Part shown: positions 1-8,121 of the stretch, in pieces
How the letters are laid out: each line of letters starts with the position of its first letter
Numbering within the stretch: position 1 is the stretch's first letter
Assembly (NCBI GenBank): GCA_024401305.1
Contig: JAKSLI010000015.1
Coordinates: 1-59,453 of the forward strand
DNA: 59,453 nucleotides
Direction: 5' to 3'
Origin: Bacteroidaceae bacterium
GTDB taxonomy: Bacteria; Bacteroidota; Bacteroidia; Bacteroidales; Bacteroidaceae
Program-made: the position numbers and the translations under genes
Notes under the pieces: model-generated
What the model was told of the DNA's origin: nothing
The model's input: only the letters and a program-made list of their open reading frames with translations
The model's database searches: none

Positions 1-1390
1 GCATGATCATTGAACCGCCATGATCCTGGAACTCATATACGTAAGGGTCCATACGGCCTGCTGTAGTAGGTCCCATTGAACCGCAAGGCATACCCTCTGG
101 AGTCTTTGCAGGTCCAGCGTAGTAGATTGGGTGGTTCTTGAGATATTCTGGCATTTCCTCACCAGCATCAAGACGTGCCTTGATCTTAGCGTGAGCAATG
201 TCACGACCTACGATGATAGTACCGTTGAGAGAGAGACGAGTTGAAACAGGATACTGTGAGAGGATCTTGCAAACTTCGCTCATTGGCTGGTTAAGGTCGA
301 TCTTGACAGCTTCACCTTCACCTGCCTGACGGAGTTCCTCTGGAATGAGTCGTGTTGGATTATCGTCCATCTTCTCGATCCAGATACCGTCCTCGTTGAT
401 CTTTGCCTTGATGTTACGGTCGGCAGAGCATGATACACCGAGACCTATCGGACAAGAAGCACCATGACGAGGAAGACGGATAACACGGATGTCGTGAGCA
501 AGATACTTACCACCGAACTGTGCACCGAGACCAATCTTGTAAGCTTCTTCAAGGAGCTGCTTCTCGAGTTCTACATCACGGAAAGCACGACCAGTCTCAT
601 CACCTGTTGTAGGAAGACTGTCGTAGTAGTGAGTAGAAGCGAGTTTCACAGTGAGGAGGTTCTTCTCAGCAGAAGTACCACCGATAACGAATGCTACATG
701 GTATGGAGGACAAGCGGCAGTACCGAGAGTCTTCATCTTTGCTACGAGGAAAGGAACGAGAGTTCCAGGGTTCTGGATGCGAGCCTTAGTCTCCTGATAG
801 AGGTAAGTCTTGTTGGCAGAACCACCACCCTTTGTAACCATAAGGAAGTGATACTCAGCACCTTCAGTAGCCTCGATGTCAATCTGTGCAGGAAGGTTGC
901 ACTTAGTGTTCACCTCGTCATACATGTTGAGAGGAGCGTTCTGTGAGTAACGGAGATTCTCCTCTGTATATGTCTTGTAAACACCGAGAGAAAGAGCCTC
1001 TTCATCACAGAAGCCAGTCCAAACCTGCTGGCCCTTCTCACCGTGGATGATAGCAGTACCTGTGTCCTGGCAGAGAGGAAGCTTGCCCTTGGCAGCAACC
1101 TCTGCATTGCGTAGGAAAGTGAGTGCTACATACTTGTCGTTCTCTGAAGCCTCTGGATCAGAGAGAATCTTCGCAACCTGCTCATTGTGTGCAGGACGAA
1201 GGAGGAAAGATACATCACGGAATGCAGTGTTTGACATTACGGTAAGAGCCTCAGGAGTAACCTTGAGCATCTTGTGACCTTCGAACTCTGCTGTACTAAC
1301 GAGCTTCTCTGAGCCTGGAATCTTGTAGTACTCAGTGGTGTCTTCTCCAAGCTGGAACATTGGAGCGTACTTGAATTCTGGATTTGCCAT
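1..1390 (-). CDS. Class I fumarate hydratase (4Fe-4S), C-terminus cut off by window edge
   Basis: Translating the minus strand from the ATG at 1390 gives [20 protein letters not shown] and an uninterrupted frame of about 463 codons running off the left edge. Recognisable parts are the class I fumarase motif [12 protein letters not shown] near the window edge, [14 protein letters not shown] in the middle, and a CQDTGTAI segment. Class I fumarases convert fumarate and malate reversibly in the TCA cycle or its reductive branch and bind an oxygen-labile 4Fe-4S cluster through cysteines in these regions. The family is usually around 540 residues, so roughly 80 residues lie outside the window. No TAnnTTTG promoter is visible in the 137-bp gap upstream, so co-transcription with the upstream AICAR transformylase gene is possible. 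A 25-bp dispersed repeat lies in that gap. Confidence 0.93.
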   Translation of the reverse strand, partial: MANPEFKYAPMFQLGEDTTEYYKIPGSEKLVSTAEFEGHKMLKVTPEALTVMSNTAFRDVSFLLRPAHNEQVAKILSDPEASENDKYVALTFLRNAEVAAKGKLPLCQDTGTAIIHGEKGQQVWTGFCDEEALSLGVYKTYTEENLRYSQNAPLNMYDEVNTKCNLPAQIDIEATEGAEYHFLMVTKGGGSANKTYLYQETKARIQNPGTLVPFLVAKMKTLGTAACPPYHVAFVIGGTSAEKNLLTVKLASTHYYDSLPTTGDETGRAFRDVELEKQLLEEAYKIGLGAQFGGKYLAHDIRVIRLPRHGASCPIGLGVSCSADRNIKAKINEDGIWIEKMDDNPTRLIPEELRQAGEGEAVKIDLNQPMSEVCKILSQYPVSTRLSLNGTIIVGRDIAHAKIKARLDAGEEMPEYLKNHPIYYAGPAKTPEGMPCGSMGPTTAGRMDPYVYEFQDHGGSMIM

Positions 1391-1433
1391 AGTTTTTTTA
1401 TTTACTGAATTACGAATTTTCGATTTGGATCAG

Positions 1434-1458
1434 AAGCTTACGCTTCAGACACGGGGGC
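1434..1458. repeat. Dispersed 25-bp repeat, copy 1
   Basis: The plus strand reads AAGCTTACGCTTC then AGACACGGGGGC. Copies with about 80 percent identity are at 4921-4945 (inside queA) and 24634-24658 (touching the thrA stop codon), all in the same orientation. This copy lies between the AICAR transformylase stop and the fumarase start. Just beside it (1470-1525) are repeated TAGCCT phrases and a perfect hairpin TCGCGC-aaa-GCGCGA. Confidence 0.75.
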
Positions 1459-1527
1459 AAGCACTTGGGCTTTTTGCCTGTAGCCTGTAGCTTTTAGCCT
1501 TTAGCCTCGCGCAAAGCGCGAACGATA

Positions 1528-2709
1528 TTAATGATGGAACAGACGTACGCCTGTGAACGCCATTGCGATACCGTACTTGTCGCAAGTCTCGATGACATTG
1601 TCGTCACGAACAGAACCACCAGCCTGTGCGATAACTGTTACACCACTCTTGTGAGCACGCTCGATGTTGTCACCGAATGGGAAGAATGCATCTGAACCGA
1701 GAGCCACATCCGTGTTCTTTGCAATCCACGCCTTCTTTTCCTCGCGTGTAAGAGGTTCTGGTTTCTCTGTGAAGAACATCTGCCATGTACCTTCTGCGAG
1801 AACATCCTCGTAATCGTCAGAGATGTAGATGTCGATAGTGTTGTCACGATCAGCACGGCGAATCTTCTCTACCCATGGAAGGTTCATCACCTTTGGATGC
1901 TGACGGAGCCACCAGATGTCTGCCTTGTTGCCTGCAAGACGAGTACAGTGGATACGGCTCTGCTGACCAGCACCGATACCGATAGCCTGACCATCCTTCA
2001 CATAGCAAACAGAGTTTGACTGAGTGTATTTCAATGTGATGAGAGCTATCATGAGGTCGCGCTTAGCCTCGTCAGAGAATGTCTTGTTCTGTGTAGGCAT
2101 ATTCTCGAAGAGAGCAGGATCAGCAAGGTTTATCTCGTTACGACCCTGTTCGAATGTTACTCCGTAGCACTGCTTTGTCTCAACAGGATTTGGCTTGTAA
2201 GCAGGATCAATCTTGATGACATTGTATGTGCCCTTACGCTTCTCACGGAGAATCTGGAGAGCTTCCTCTGTATAGTCAGGAGCAATGACACCATCAGAAA
2301 CCTCACGCTTGATGAGGAGAGCAGTAGCCTTGTCGCAAGTGTCGGAAAGCGCAATGAAATCGCCATAGCTTGACATACGGTCAGCACCACGGGCACGAGC
2401 GTATGCACAAGCAACAGGAGAATCGTCGATGTCGATACCGTCAACGAAATAGATCTGCTTGAGAGTGTCAGAGAGAGGCAAGCCTACAGCTGCACCAGCA
2501 GGCGAAACATGCTTGAAGCTGGCAGCAGCAGCAAGACCAGTGGCAGCCTTGAGTTCCTTGACGAGTTGCCATGAGTTGAGGGCATCAAGGAAGTTGATGT
2601 AGCCTGGACGACCGTTAAGCACCTCAATAGGGAGTTCACCTTCCTGCATAAAGATGCGTGAAGGCTTCTGGTTCGGATTACATCCGTACTTGAGTTCGAG
2701 TTCTTTCAT
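1528..2709 (-). CDS. Phosphoribosylaminoimidazolecarboxamide (AICAR) formyltransferase, stand-alone
   Basis: This 393-residue protein matches only the C-terminal transformylase half of PurH. The diagnostic KHVSPAG motif, whose Lys-His pair is catalytic in AICAR transformylase, is near residue 66; later segments such as IGIGAGQQSRIHCTRLAG and DAFFPFGDNIE are typical of the domain. The N-terminal IMP cyclohydrolase domain of bifunctional PurH is absent. The predicted role is formyl transfer from 10-formyl-THF to AICAR, the penultimate step of purine synthesis, in the cytosol. Start is the ATG at 2709. A -7/-33 promoter lies at 2787-2817, and a hairpin-bearing 36-bp element shared with the purE leader sits just upstream of the ATG. 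IMP cyclohydrolase must be encoded elsewhere. Confidence in the enzyme class is high; whether it is the main AICAR transformylase of the cell is not shown. Confidence 0.92.
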   Translation of the reverse strand: MKELELKYGCNPNQKPSRIFMQEGELPIEVLNGRPGYINFLDALNSWQLVKELKAATGLAAAASFKHVSPAGAAVGLPLSDTLKQIYFVDGIDIDDSPVACAYARARGADRMSSYGDFIALSDTCDKATALLIKREVSDGVIAPDYTEEALQILREKRKGTYNVIKIDPAYKPNPVETKQCYGVTFEQGRNEINLADPALFENMPTQNKTFSDEAKRDLMIALITLKYTQSNSVCYVKDGQAIGIGAGQQSRIHCTRLAGNKADIWWLRQHPKVMNLPWVEKIRRADRDNTIDIYISDDYEDVLAEGTWQMFFTEKPEPLTREEKKAWIAKNTDVALGSDAFFPFGDNIERAHKSGVTVIAQAGGSVRDDNVIETCDKYGIAMAFTGVRLFHH

Positions 2710-2714
2710 AAAAA

Positions 2715-2750
2715 AGCCTAAGCAAGCCCTTCCAAAGGAAGGGATGTTTA
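2715..2750 (-). repeat. 36-bp hairpin element in the AICAR transformylase leader
   Basis: An ungapped 30/36 match to the element at 48056-48091 in the purE leader. Its core is the hairpin CCCTTCC-ttt-GGAAGGG (minus strand). The hairpin ends 17 nt before the start codon at 2709. Confidence 0.75.
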
Positions 2751-2786
2751 TTTGTATTTAAATTTGATTTTCTATAATTATCGCTG

Positions 2787-2817
2787 CAAAGTTAATAAAA
2801 AATAACTTGCAAACAAA
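2787..2817 (-). promoter_or_regulatory. Promoter of the AICAR transformylase gene
   Basis: On the minus strand the -7 element TAACTTTG (2794-2787) is preceded by TTTG (2817-2814) with a 19-bp spacer, the Bacteroidota primary sigma pattern. It predicts a leader of about 70 nt. Confidence 0.75.
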
Positions 2818-2867
2818 ACTTCAATAGGATAATCTTATATTTTATGCGAAATTTATCTTATTATTCG

Positions 2868-2875
2868 TACCTTTG
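2868..2875 (+). promoter_or_regulatory. -7 element of the acyltransferase gene, giving a near-leaderless mRNA
   Basis: TACCTTTG matches TAnnTTTG exactly and ends nine bases before the ATG at 2885. No clear -33 TTTG is seen. Confidence 0.6.
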
Positions 2876-2884
2876 CAGCTGATT

Positions 2885-3880
2885 ATGGCGCAAAACAAAA
2901 AGAACAGAATAATTTCTTTCCTTCACAGCTTCGCAATCATTGGCATAGTGATTTGGCACGCGCAAGCCATTAGCGGAAGCAGTTTCCTGATGGACTGGCT
3001 CTACACCTTCGTACTGCCAGTAATGTTTTTAGCGTCTGGATATTTGTTCAACGAGAAGGATTTCTGGAAGAAGAAATCGCGCAGAATACTCCTACCCTAC
3101 CTTGCATTCTCCACACTGGTTTTCTTTCCAAAGGTTCTGCTCTCGCAATTTGCACTGAGACCTGTGGAACTGTCATGGCAGAGCTATTTCCATCAGCTCG
3201 TGATTGATCCAACGGAGAATGTGATGATAACTCTGTGGTTCTTGCCTGCACTATTCATTATAATGCTGCTGTTCAGACTGTTACGAATAGCATTCCATAA
3301 GATGAAACTGGAAAGATACCGCTGGATTCTGCTTGCTGCACTGTATGTTTGTTGCGGTGCATATTATGGCATTACGATTGAAGATGACCTTTTTTATTCG
3401 CGCATCGTTATGTATCTGCCCGTATTCGTGCTTGGTCATGAAATGAAAAAGAAAGACTTCTGCACATCTCCGTTCAAGTATGACTATGCCTTGGCAGCAG
3501 CAGGATTGGTTGTGACGGCAATGGTAGCTTTCGTATCGGACAACCATAGTTGGCCATATCTCTTTTTCATGCCTATTGGAACCGCAATGACAATAGCTTT
3601 CGCAAGCATCTACGAGCGTAACGGATGGAGATTCCTTGACCATCTGCACGGTGCACACATGTCGATATATCTGTTTCACTGGTTCGTACAGACCATGGTT
3701 ATAGCTATTTTCAGGAAGGTTTCAGGCGAGAGTCCAGCACTCGTCTATATCTTTGTTTTTCAAGCATTTGCAATTATAGGAGGCATCTACATACCGCTGC
3801 TGTTGCACAGAGCGATTAATGGTTGCAAAAAAAATCCGCTGATGAAATGTCTTCGTATCATCAGCGGAATTAAAGCGTAA
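2885..3880 (+). CDS. Acyltransferase family 3 integral membrane protein
   Basis: The protein (about 331 residues) has around ten hydrophobic segments and the layout of OafA/YrhL-type acyltransferases: an N-terminal IISFLHSFAIIGIVIWHAQA helix containing the histidine that is usually catalytic, a following FVLPVMFLASGYLF helix, a basic KKKSRRILLPYL segment, and a late MSIYLFHWFVQTM helix. Such proteins transfer acyl groups to cell-surface sugars or lipids; the substrate is not predictable. I chose the ATG at 2885 over an in-frame TTG at 2873, because the TTG lies inside a -7 element (2868-2875). That implies an almost leaderless mRNA. The last codons (from about 3835) coincide with a strong terminator for the opposite strand. 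It stands alone between two minus-strand units. Confidence 0.85.
   Translation: MAQNKKNRIISFLHSFAIIGIVIWHAQAISGSSFLMDWLYTFVLPVMFLASGYLFNEKDFWKKKSRRILLPYLAFSTLVFFPKVLLSQFALRPVELSWQSYFHQLVIDPTENVMITLWFLPALFIIMLLFRLLRIAFHKMKLERYRWILLAALYVCCGAYYGITIEDDLFYSRIVMYLPVFVLGHEMKKKDFCTSPFKYDYALAAAGLVVTAMVAFVSDNHSWPYLFFMPIGTAMTIAFASIYERNGWRFLDHLHGAHMSIYLFHWFVQTMVIAIFRKVSGESPALVYIFVFQAFAIIGGIYIPLLLHRAINGCKKNPLMKCLRIISGIKA
3827..3868 (-). terminator. Rho-independent terminator of the bat-queA unit, embedded in the acyltransferase 3' end
   Basis: An 11-bp perfect stem (3835-3845 with 3858-3868) is followed, on the minus strand, by eight T (A run at 3827-3834). It lies inside the last codons of the convergent plus-strand gene and about 170 bp beyond queA. 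Confidence 0.88.
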
Positions 3881-3984
3881 TATTTCTCTTAGTCAGAAAG
3901 TGAGGTACATTTTTTAATCGGGACTATAAAAGTGTTTATTTCCAAATTTTGTACACTCTTATTTTTCTTCTATAATTACTCTTT

Positions 3985-4030
3985 TCCTCATTACTCATTA
4001 CTCAACAGTCATTACTCAACAGTCATTACT
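3985..4030. repeat. Tandem CATTACTCAACAG-type repeats after queA
   Basis: CATTACTC recurs four times here; two of the copies are CATTACTCAACAGT. The same phrase in the same orientation occurs on the other side of queA at 5380-5412. On the minus strand it reads GAGTAATGA, with TAATG stop-start overlaps. Confidence 0.7.
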
Positions 4031-4036
4031 CCAAAA

Positions 4037-5359
4037 TCACGGTATAAGCAAGGAGCTGTCTCCGTAGGAGAGGAATCGGAAATCGTGTGAGAGAGCATAG
4101 TCGTAAACCTTGTGCCAGTCGTCGCCGATAAGTGCGGAAACGAGCAAGAGGAGTGTGCTTTGTGGTTGGTGGAAATTGGTCACAAGCATCTTCACTATCT
4201 TATAGTCGTAACCAGCAGGAGTAATGATAATCTGCGTAGAAGCGTGAAGCGTATCAAGCTTATTGTCAAGAAGATAGCTCTCAATAGCCTTCAATGCTTC
4301 GAGCGATGATATTTCATTGGCTCCAGGCTGATAAGGCTCCCACTGTGAAACGTGGAAGAGGTGGTTTGACCCTAACCCTAACTTTGAGTCTGCGTTATCG
4401 TTAAGGTTATCGTTAAGGTTAAGGTTATCGTTAAGGTTACAAAGCTGTGCTCCGATATAGTAGAGACTTTCGAGTGTGCGTACTGAAGTGGTACCGACAG
4501 CAATAGCCTTGGCATCGTGACGGATAAGGTTCTGGATAGTAGAGAGCTTGACGGCGAAATGCTCAGCATGCATCTCATGGTCGGCAACGTCCTCTGTCTT
4601 TACTGGTTTGAATGTGCCAGCACCAACATGAAGTGTCACTTCATCGCGTTCAATGCCCAAGGAATCAATTCCTGAAAGTACATTAGGCGTGAAATGAAGT
4701 CCGGCTGTAGGAGCTGCAACAGAGCCTTTTATCTTGGAATAGACGGTCTGGTAAGTTGTGAGATCGCTCTTTTCGGTGTCACGATTGAGATACGGAGGAA
4801 TAGGTAGTTCGCCAGCAAGGTCAACAATCTCAGCAAACGAAAGGTCACCATTCCACGAGAACTCGATGATCTGGGAAGTGGCATGAGGAGCTATGTAACG
4901 AGCTGAGAGGGTGATATCAGAAGCTGATGCTTCTGACACAGGGGCAGATGACTCTTCGGGAACGGTGGCTTGATTCAGTGCTAAGTGCTTAGTGTTTAGT
5001 GTTTGAGACAGCACTCCTTCTTTCCACTTCTTCTTATTGCCCACAAGACAAAGCCATTGGCACTTGCCTCGTGTCTGGAACATCTGCTCATAATCGGCAG
5101 GGGCGTATGGTTCAAGAAGGAAAATCTCGATAAGTGCACCGGTCTCCTTGCGGAAATGCATGCGTGCTCGGATAACTCGTGTGTTGTTGAACACCATGAG
5201 TGCTCCTTTCGGAAGATAATTTCCGATGTTGTAGAATGTATCTTCAGAAATCTCACCCTGGTTATAGACAAGCAGTTTGCTTCTGTCGCGTTCAGCTACA
5301 GGAAACTTTGCAATTCGCTCGTCTGGTAGATTATAGTTGAAATCTGATATCTTTAGCAT
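4037..5359 (-). CDS. queA: S-adenosylmethionine:tRNA ribosyltransferase-isomerase QueA with internal insertions
   Basis: QueA transfers the ribosyl part of SAM onto preQ1 in tRNA, giving epoxyqueuosine. The family signatures are present: an N-terminal DFNYNLPDERIAKFP, VFNNTRVIRARM, PTAGLHFT, HVGAGTFKPVK, and a C-terminal TNFHQPQSTLLLLVSALIG. The protein is about 440 residues against a usual 340-350. The excess is in two loops. One (plus 4918-5007) encodes roughly LNTKHLALNQATV to SAPVSEASASD; the other (about 4375-4440) encodes CNLNDNLNLNDNLNDNADSK. Both are built from DNA phrases that occur elsewhere in the window as extragenic repeats. Start is the ATG at 5359 (MLKISDFNYNLP); an upstream in-frame TTG would read through a repeat. 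It lies 43 bp after batD-batE, probably in the same transcript. The frame is intact, so a working enzyme is likely. Confidence 0.95.
   Translation of the reverse strand: MLKISDFNYNLPDERIAKFPVAERDRSKLLVYNQGEISEDTFYNIGNYLPKGALMVFNNTRVIRARMHFRKETGALIEIFLLEPYAPADYEQMFQTRGKCQWLCLVGNKKKWKEGVLSQTLNTKHLALNQATVPEESSAPVSEASASDITLSARYIAPHATSQIIEFSWNGDLSFAEIVDLAGELPIPPYLNRDTEKSDLTTYQTVYSKIKGSVAAPTAGLHFTPNVLSGIDSLGIERDEVTLHVGAGTFKPVKTEDVADHEMHAEHFAVKLSTIQNLIRHDAKAIAVGTTSVRTLESLYYIGAQLCNLNDNLNLNDNLNDNADSKLGLGSNHLFHVSQWEPYQPGANEISSLEALKAIESYLLDNKLDTLHASTQIIITPAGYDYKIVKMLVTNFHQPQSTLLLLVSALIGDDWHKVYDYALSHDFRFLSYGDSSLLIP
4921..4945. repeat. Dispersed 25-bp repeat, copy 2, inside queA
   Basis: Plus strand AAGCTGATGCTTC then TGACACAGGGGC, related to 1434-1458 and 24634-24658. 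Here it is translated (as part of SAPVSEASASD) within an extra loop of QueA. Confidence 0.75.
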
Positions 5360-5379
5360 TGGATGTTCATTTTTGTACT

Positions 5380-5412
5380 CATTACTCAAAAATCATTACT
5401 CATTACTCAACA
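5380..5412. repeat. CATTACTC phrase between batD-batE and queA
   Basis: Minus strand reads GAGTAATGAGTAATGA, then GAGTAATGAG again. The first GAGTAA supplies the final Glu codon and stop of the batD-batE fusion. Confidence 0.65.
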
Positions 5413-8012
5413 ATTCGCGTGAAAGAGCCAGTGGTGATCCAGCCGGCATTACCATCAGGAAGTTCCACTTCCTTCCAGTCTTTCATACCATCGTCGATGA
5501 TGTCGATGTGAGTACCTTCGTGGATAGTGACTACATTTTGGCTGTTTTGCTCAGGCGACTTCTTCAGTGCGACTTCCTTGACGGTTATTATCGCACCCTT
5601 GTCGTTGTTGATGATGTAGCTTTGGTGAAGCGCAAAAACAACACTCATCAGGAATAGCACAAACGAGAGCAATGTAAGCCAGAAACTAACCTTGCGGAGT
5701 ATGTCGTTGTTTGTGAAGAGGTAAGTGAGCAGCGCCACAAGACTTATCACTATCAGCATGAGTGAGAACACCGCCCAACCGTAAACGGAAAGACTGTAGA
5801 GCAGGTCCTTGTACCACGAAACGAAGAAGATGTCGGCAGAAGGAAGAAGCTTGTCAACGGTCTTTGTGCGCACATAGTCAAGGTTATGGCGAACATCATC
5901 GTCGGCAGGATTATAGAGATACGCCTTTTCGTAGTTGAGCAAAGCCTTCGTGATGTTGTTCGTACGATAGTAGGCATTACCGAGATTATAGAAAAGTTCC
6001 GGACTATCGCCTGCTTTCAAGGCTTGTTCGTAAAGAGTGATGGCTTGCTGGTAATTGCCTGACTGATAAGCAGTATTGGCAGTCTCAACAGTTGTCGCCG
6101 CCTTTGATGGAAGCGAACAGAAAGTGGCAATAATGGCAAACATCAGAATCGCAGTCACACCAGACTTGGAAGCCTTGGCAGTCTTGAGCGACTCTTCGAT
6201 CTCTGTTATGGCAGTAACAGCCATTTCGTATGTATTCTTCATACTTGATTTTTCGTCTTGTGAAGGAGCATAGCGCGCAAACTCACACTCAGAGATAGCA
6301 TCGGTGAACTTCTCTACCGAGTATGTGTTGCAACCACGATCAAGAAGCTTCTCCTGGATATTATCCTTTGAAAGAGACTCGGCAGGAATGTTGATCTTAT
6401 CGGCAGCATATCCCCAGAGGGCACGAAGCACCTCGTCGTAGAACTCATCCTTCTTACGAATATGCATGAGCATAGAGGCTTTCTGAAGTTTCTTTGCGGC
6501 AACCTTATTTGCACTCTTAGCCTTCATTCTCACAATGTCTGCACGCTCAATGGCACGCTTTCTGAACACATAAAGAAGTACGAAGAAAGCAATGAGAAGC
6601 AAGAGCAATATGATGATGTAGGCAGCAGAGAGGAAGAAGCTGTCGTTATTGCGATATGTTGTATCCGAGAATTGCTTTATCGAATAAATATCAGAGTTAC
6701 GAAGCTGGTTTTGATAGTCGAGTGTTGACGATGAAGAAGGGTCAGCCTCATCTACCTTAAGCGACATGGCATTTCCCTTAAGTGTCTTATAGCCATTCTC
6801 TTGCGAATCATAATATGTAAACTCAATGGCAGGAATCTTGAAGCTGCCCTTGTTTTGAGGAACCGCAATATACTCGTAAGTCATTGCGCCTTCAACGCCA
6901 TTGGTAGTATTGCTTGTATTGTCCGTAACCTTTGGATCATATACCTCAAAATCGTCAGGGAAATTGACGGTTGGCTGCTTGAGGAGCTTCATGTTACCAG
7001 TTCCGGAAATACGAACAGTCACAGTGATTGGCTCGCCAGCCTTGACAGTATTCTTGGAAAGATTGGTTGTCATATTGAAACGACCAACACCACCCGAGAA
7101 ATTGGCAGGACGCTCTGGTAGCGACACCACATTAAGAGCGATGGAAGGCACAGGAATGTTCATTTCTTCCTCATGGTAAGTGGCACCAGGATTGAACATC
7201 TGCTCTATTGGATCGACATTATGATGTCTGACAACACGATTTATCTGAACACTACTGCCAGGGACTGTAAGTTTGCCTGTGCTTTGAGGATAAACGATGT
7301 ATTGCTTCCATGTAACGCACTTGTAGGTTCTTCCGTTAATGTTCTCTGTTGACCATTGTGCATTTTGTGGCTGTGGAATCTCATAGATGGTAAAGTCCTG
7401 AACATTAGGCATCTTGAGATCGGAAGGCACAGTAATCTGTGCAGCCGTATATAGCTTGTAGGTAAGCTTTATCGGCTCTTGTTCAACGGCAGTATTCTTA
7501 TTCGCGGTAACACGGATAAAGACGCTATTGCCATCAGCTGGAGCAGAAGAAGCCGCAGAATGATCTTCCTGATGTTGCTGTGGTTGCTGATGCATACGAG
7601 GAGCCGACTGAGGCTGTTGCGACTGATTTCCACTGCCTGCAACCTTCACTTGGTGAGGACGAGACTGAATGGTCTTTCCACCTATACGAATAGCAACGGC
7701 AGGAATAATATAATTGCCTGCTTTTGCCGCATAAAACACGTATGAAATGCGAGCACTACTGCTGCTTGATGTATGGCCGTTGATTATCTGGTAGCTTGAT
7801 TGAGTTGACACGTATGGTCCAGCAATCTCTTCCAAACCATCAGGAATGGAGCCATTGAAACGGACTTCCGAAACATCATCAGAAGAAACATGATACTCTA
7901 CGCGGAAATTCTCTCCAGTAGCAACCGTAGAAGGCGCCGTAACCTGAACACCTTGTGCACAGATCGCAATGGAAAGGAGTAAGAATATGTATAATGAAAA
8001 AGCTTTCTTCAT
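5403..8012 (-). CDS. BatD-BatE fusion: BatD-type membrane protein with C-terminal TPR and SH3 domains
   Basis: The 869-residue protein has a signal peptide (MKKAFSLYIFLLLSIAICAQ), BatD-type beta-rich periplasmic repeats to about residue 450, a Gln/Pro/His-rich linker near 130-155, and a membrane helix near 465-490 (AAYIIILLLLLIAFFVLLYVF). A cytosolic helical part follows. A second signal-like hydrophobic stretch near 625-645 leads into TPR repeats (NTAYQSGNYQQAITLYEQAL), two more membrane helices and a C-terminal SH3-like domain (GTHIDIIDDGMKDWKEVELP). In Bacteroides the TPR/SH3 part is, as I recall, the separate protein BatE, so this reads as a BatD-BatE fusion. Bat proteins were named for aerotolerance but their molecular job is unsettled. 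The stop codon is part of a GAGTAATGA repeat that continues towards queA. Confidence 0.88.
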   Translation of the reverse strand: MKKAFSLYIFLLLSIAICAQGVQVTAPSTVATGENFRVEYHVSSDDVSEVRFNGSIPDGLEEIAGPYVSTQSSYQIINGHTSSSSSARISYVFYAAKAGNYIIPAVAIRIGGKTIQSRPHQVKVAGSGNQSQQPQSAPRMHQQPQQHQEDHSAASSAPADGNSVFIRVTANKNTAVEQEPIKLTYKLYTAAQITVPSDLKMPNVQDFTIYEIPQPQNAQWSTENINGRTYKCVTWKQYIVYPQSTGKLTVPGSSVQINRVVRHHNVDPIEQMFNPGATYHEEEMNIPVPSIALNVVSLPERPANFSGGVGRFNMTTNLSKNTVKAGEPITVTVRISGTGNMKLLKQPTVNFPDDFEVYDPKVTDNTSNTTNGVEGAMTYEYIAVPQNKGSFKIPAIEFTYYDSQENGYKTLKGNAMSLKVDEADPSSSSTLDYQNQLRNSDIYSIKQFSDTTYRNNDSFFLSAAYIIILLLLLIAFFVLLYVFRKRAIERADIVRMKAKSANKVAAKKLQKASMLMHIRKKDEFYDEVLRALWGYAADKINIPAESLSKDNIQEKLLDRGCNTYSVEKFTDAISECEFARYAPSQDEKSSMKNTYEMAVTAITEIEESLKTAKASKSGVTAILMFAIIATFCSLPSKAATTVETANTAYQSGNYQQAITLYEQALKAGDSPELFYNLGNAYYRTNNITKALLNYEKAYLYNPADDDVRHNLDYVRTKTVDKLLPSADIFFVSWYKDLLYSLSVYGWAVFSLMLIVISLVALLTYLFTNNDILRKVSFWLTLLSFVLFLMSVVFALHQSYIINNDKGAIITVKEVALKKSPEQNSQNVVTIHEGTHIDIIDDGMKDWKEVELPDGNAGWITTGSFTRIVE

Positions 8013-8029
8013 TTTCTAATTCGTTAAAG

Positions 8030-8115
8030 AGATATTTCGAATAATCGAATAATCGATATTTCGAGAAATCGAATAATCGAGACTTCAAACAATCGAGGTT
8101 TCGAGGTTTCGAGAA
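8030..8115. repeat. Degenerate TCGAATAATCGA / TTTCGAG repeats between two bat genes
   Basis: Within 86 bp, AATCGA occurs five times and TTTCGA five times in varying combinations (for example AATCGAATAATCGA). It is the only sizeable gap between batB-batC and batD-batE. No ORF or promoter box is seen in it. Confidence 0.65.
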
Positions 8116-8121
8116 CCATCA

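Noticed and set aside
464-946. 160-residue plus-strand ORF opposite fumarase
   Set aside because: Antisense shadow of the clearly coding fumarase frame; residue composition is unnatural and no promoter fits.
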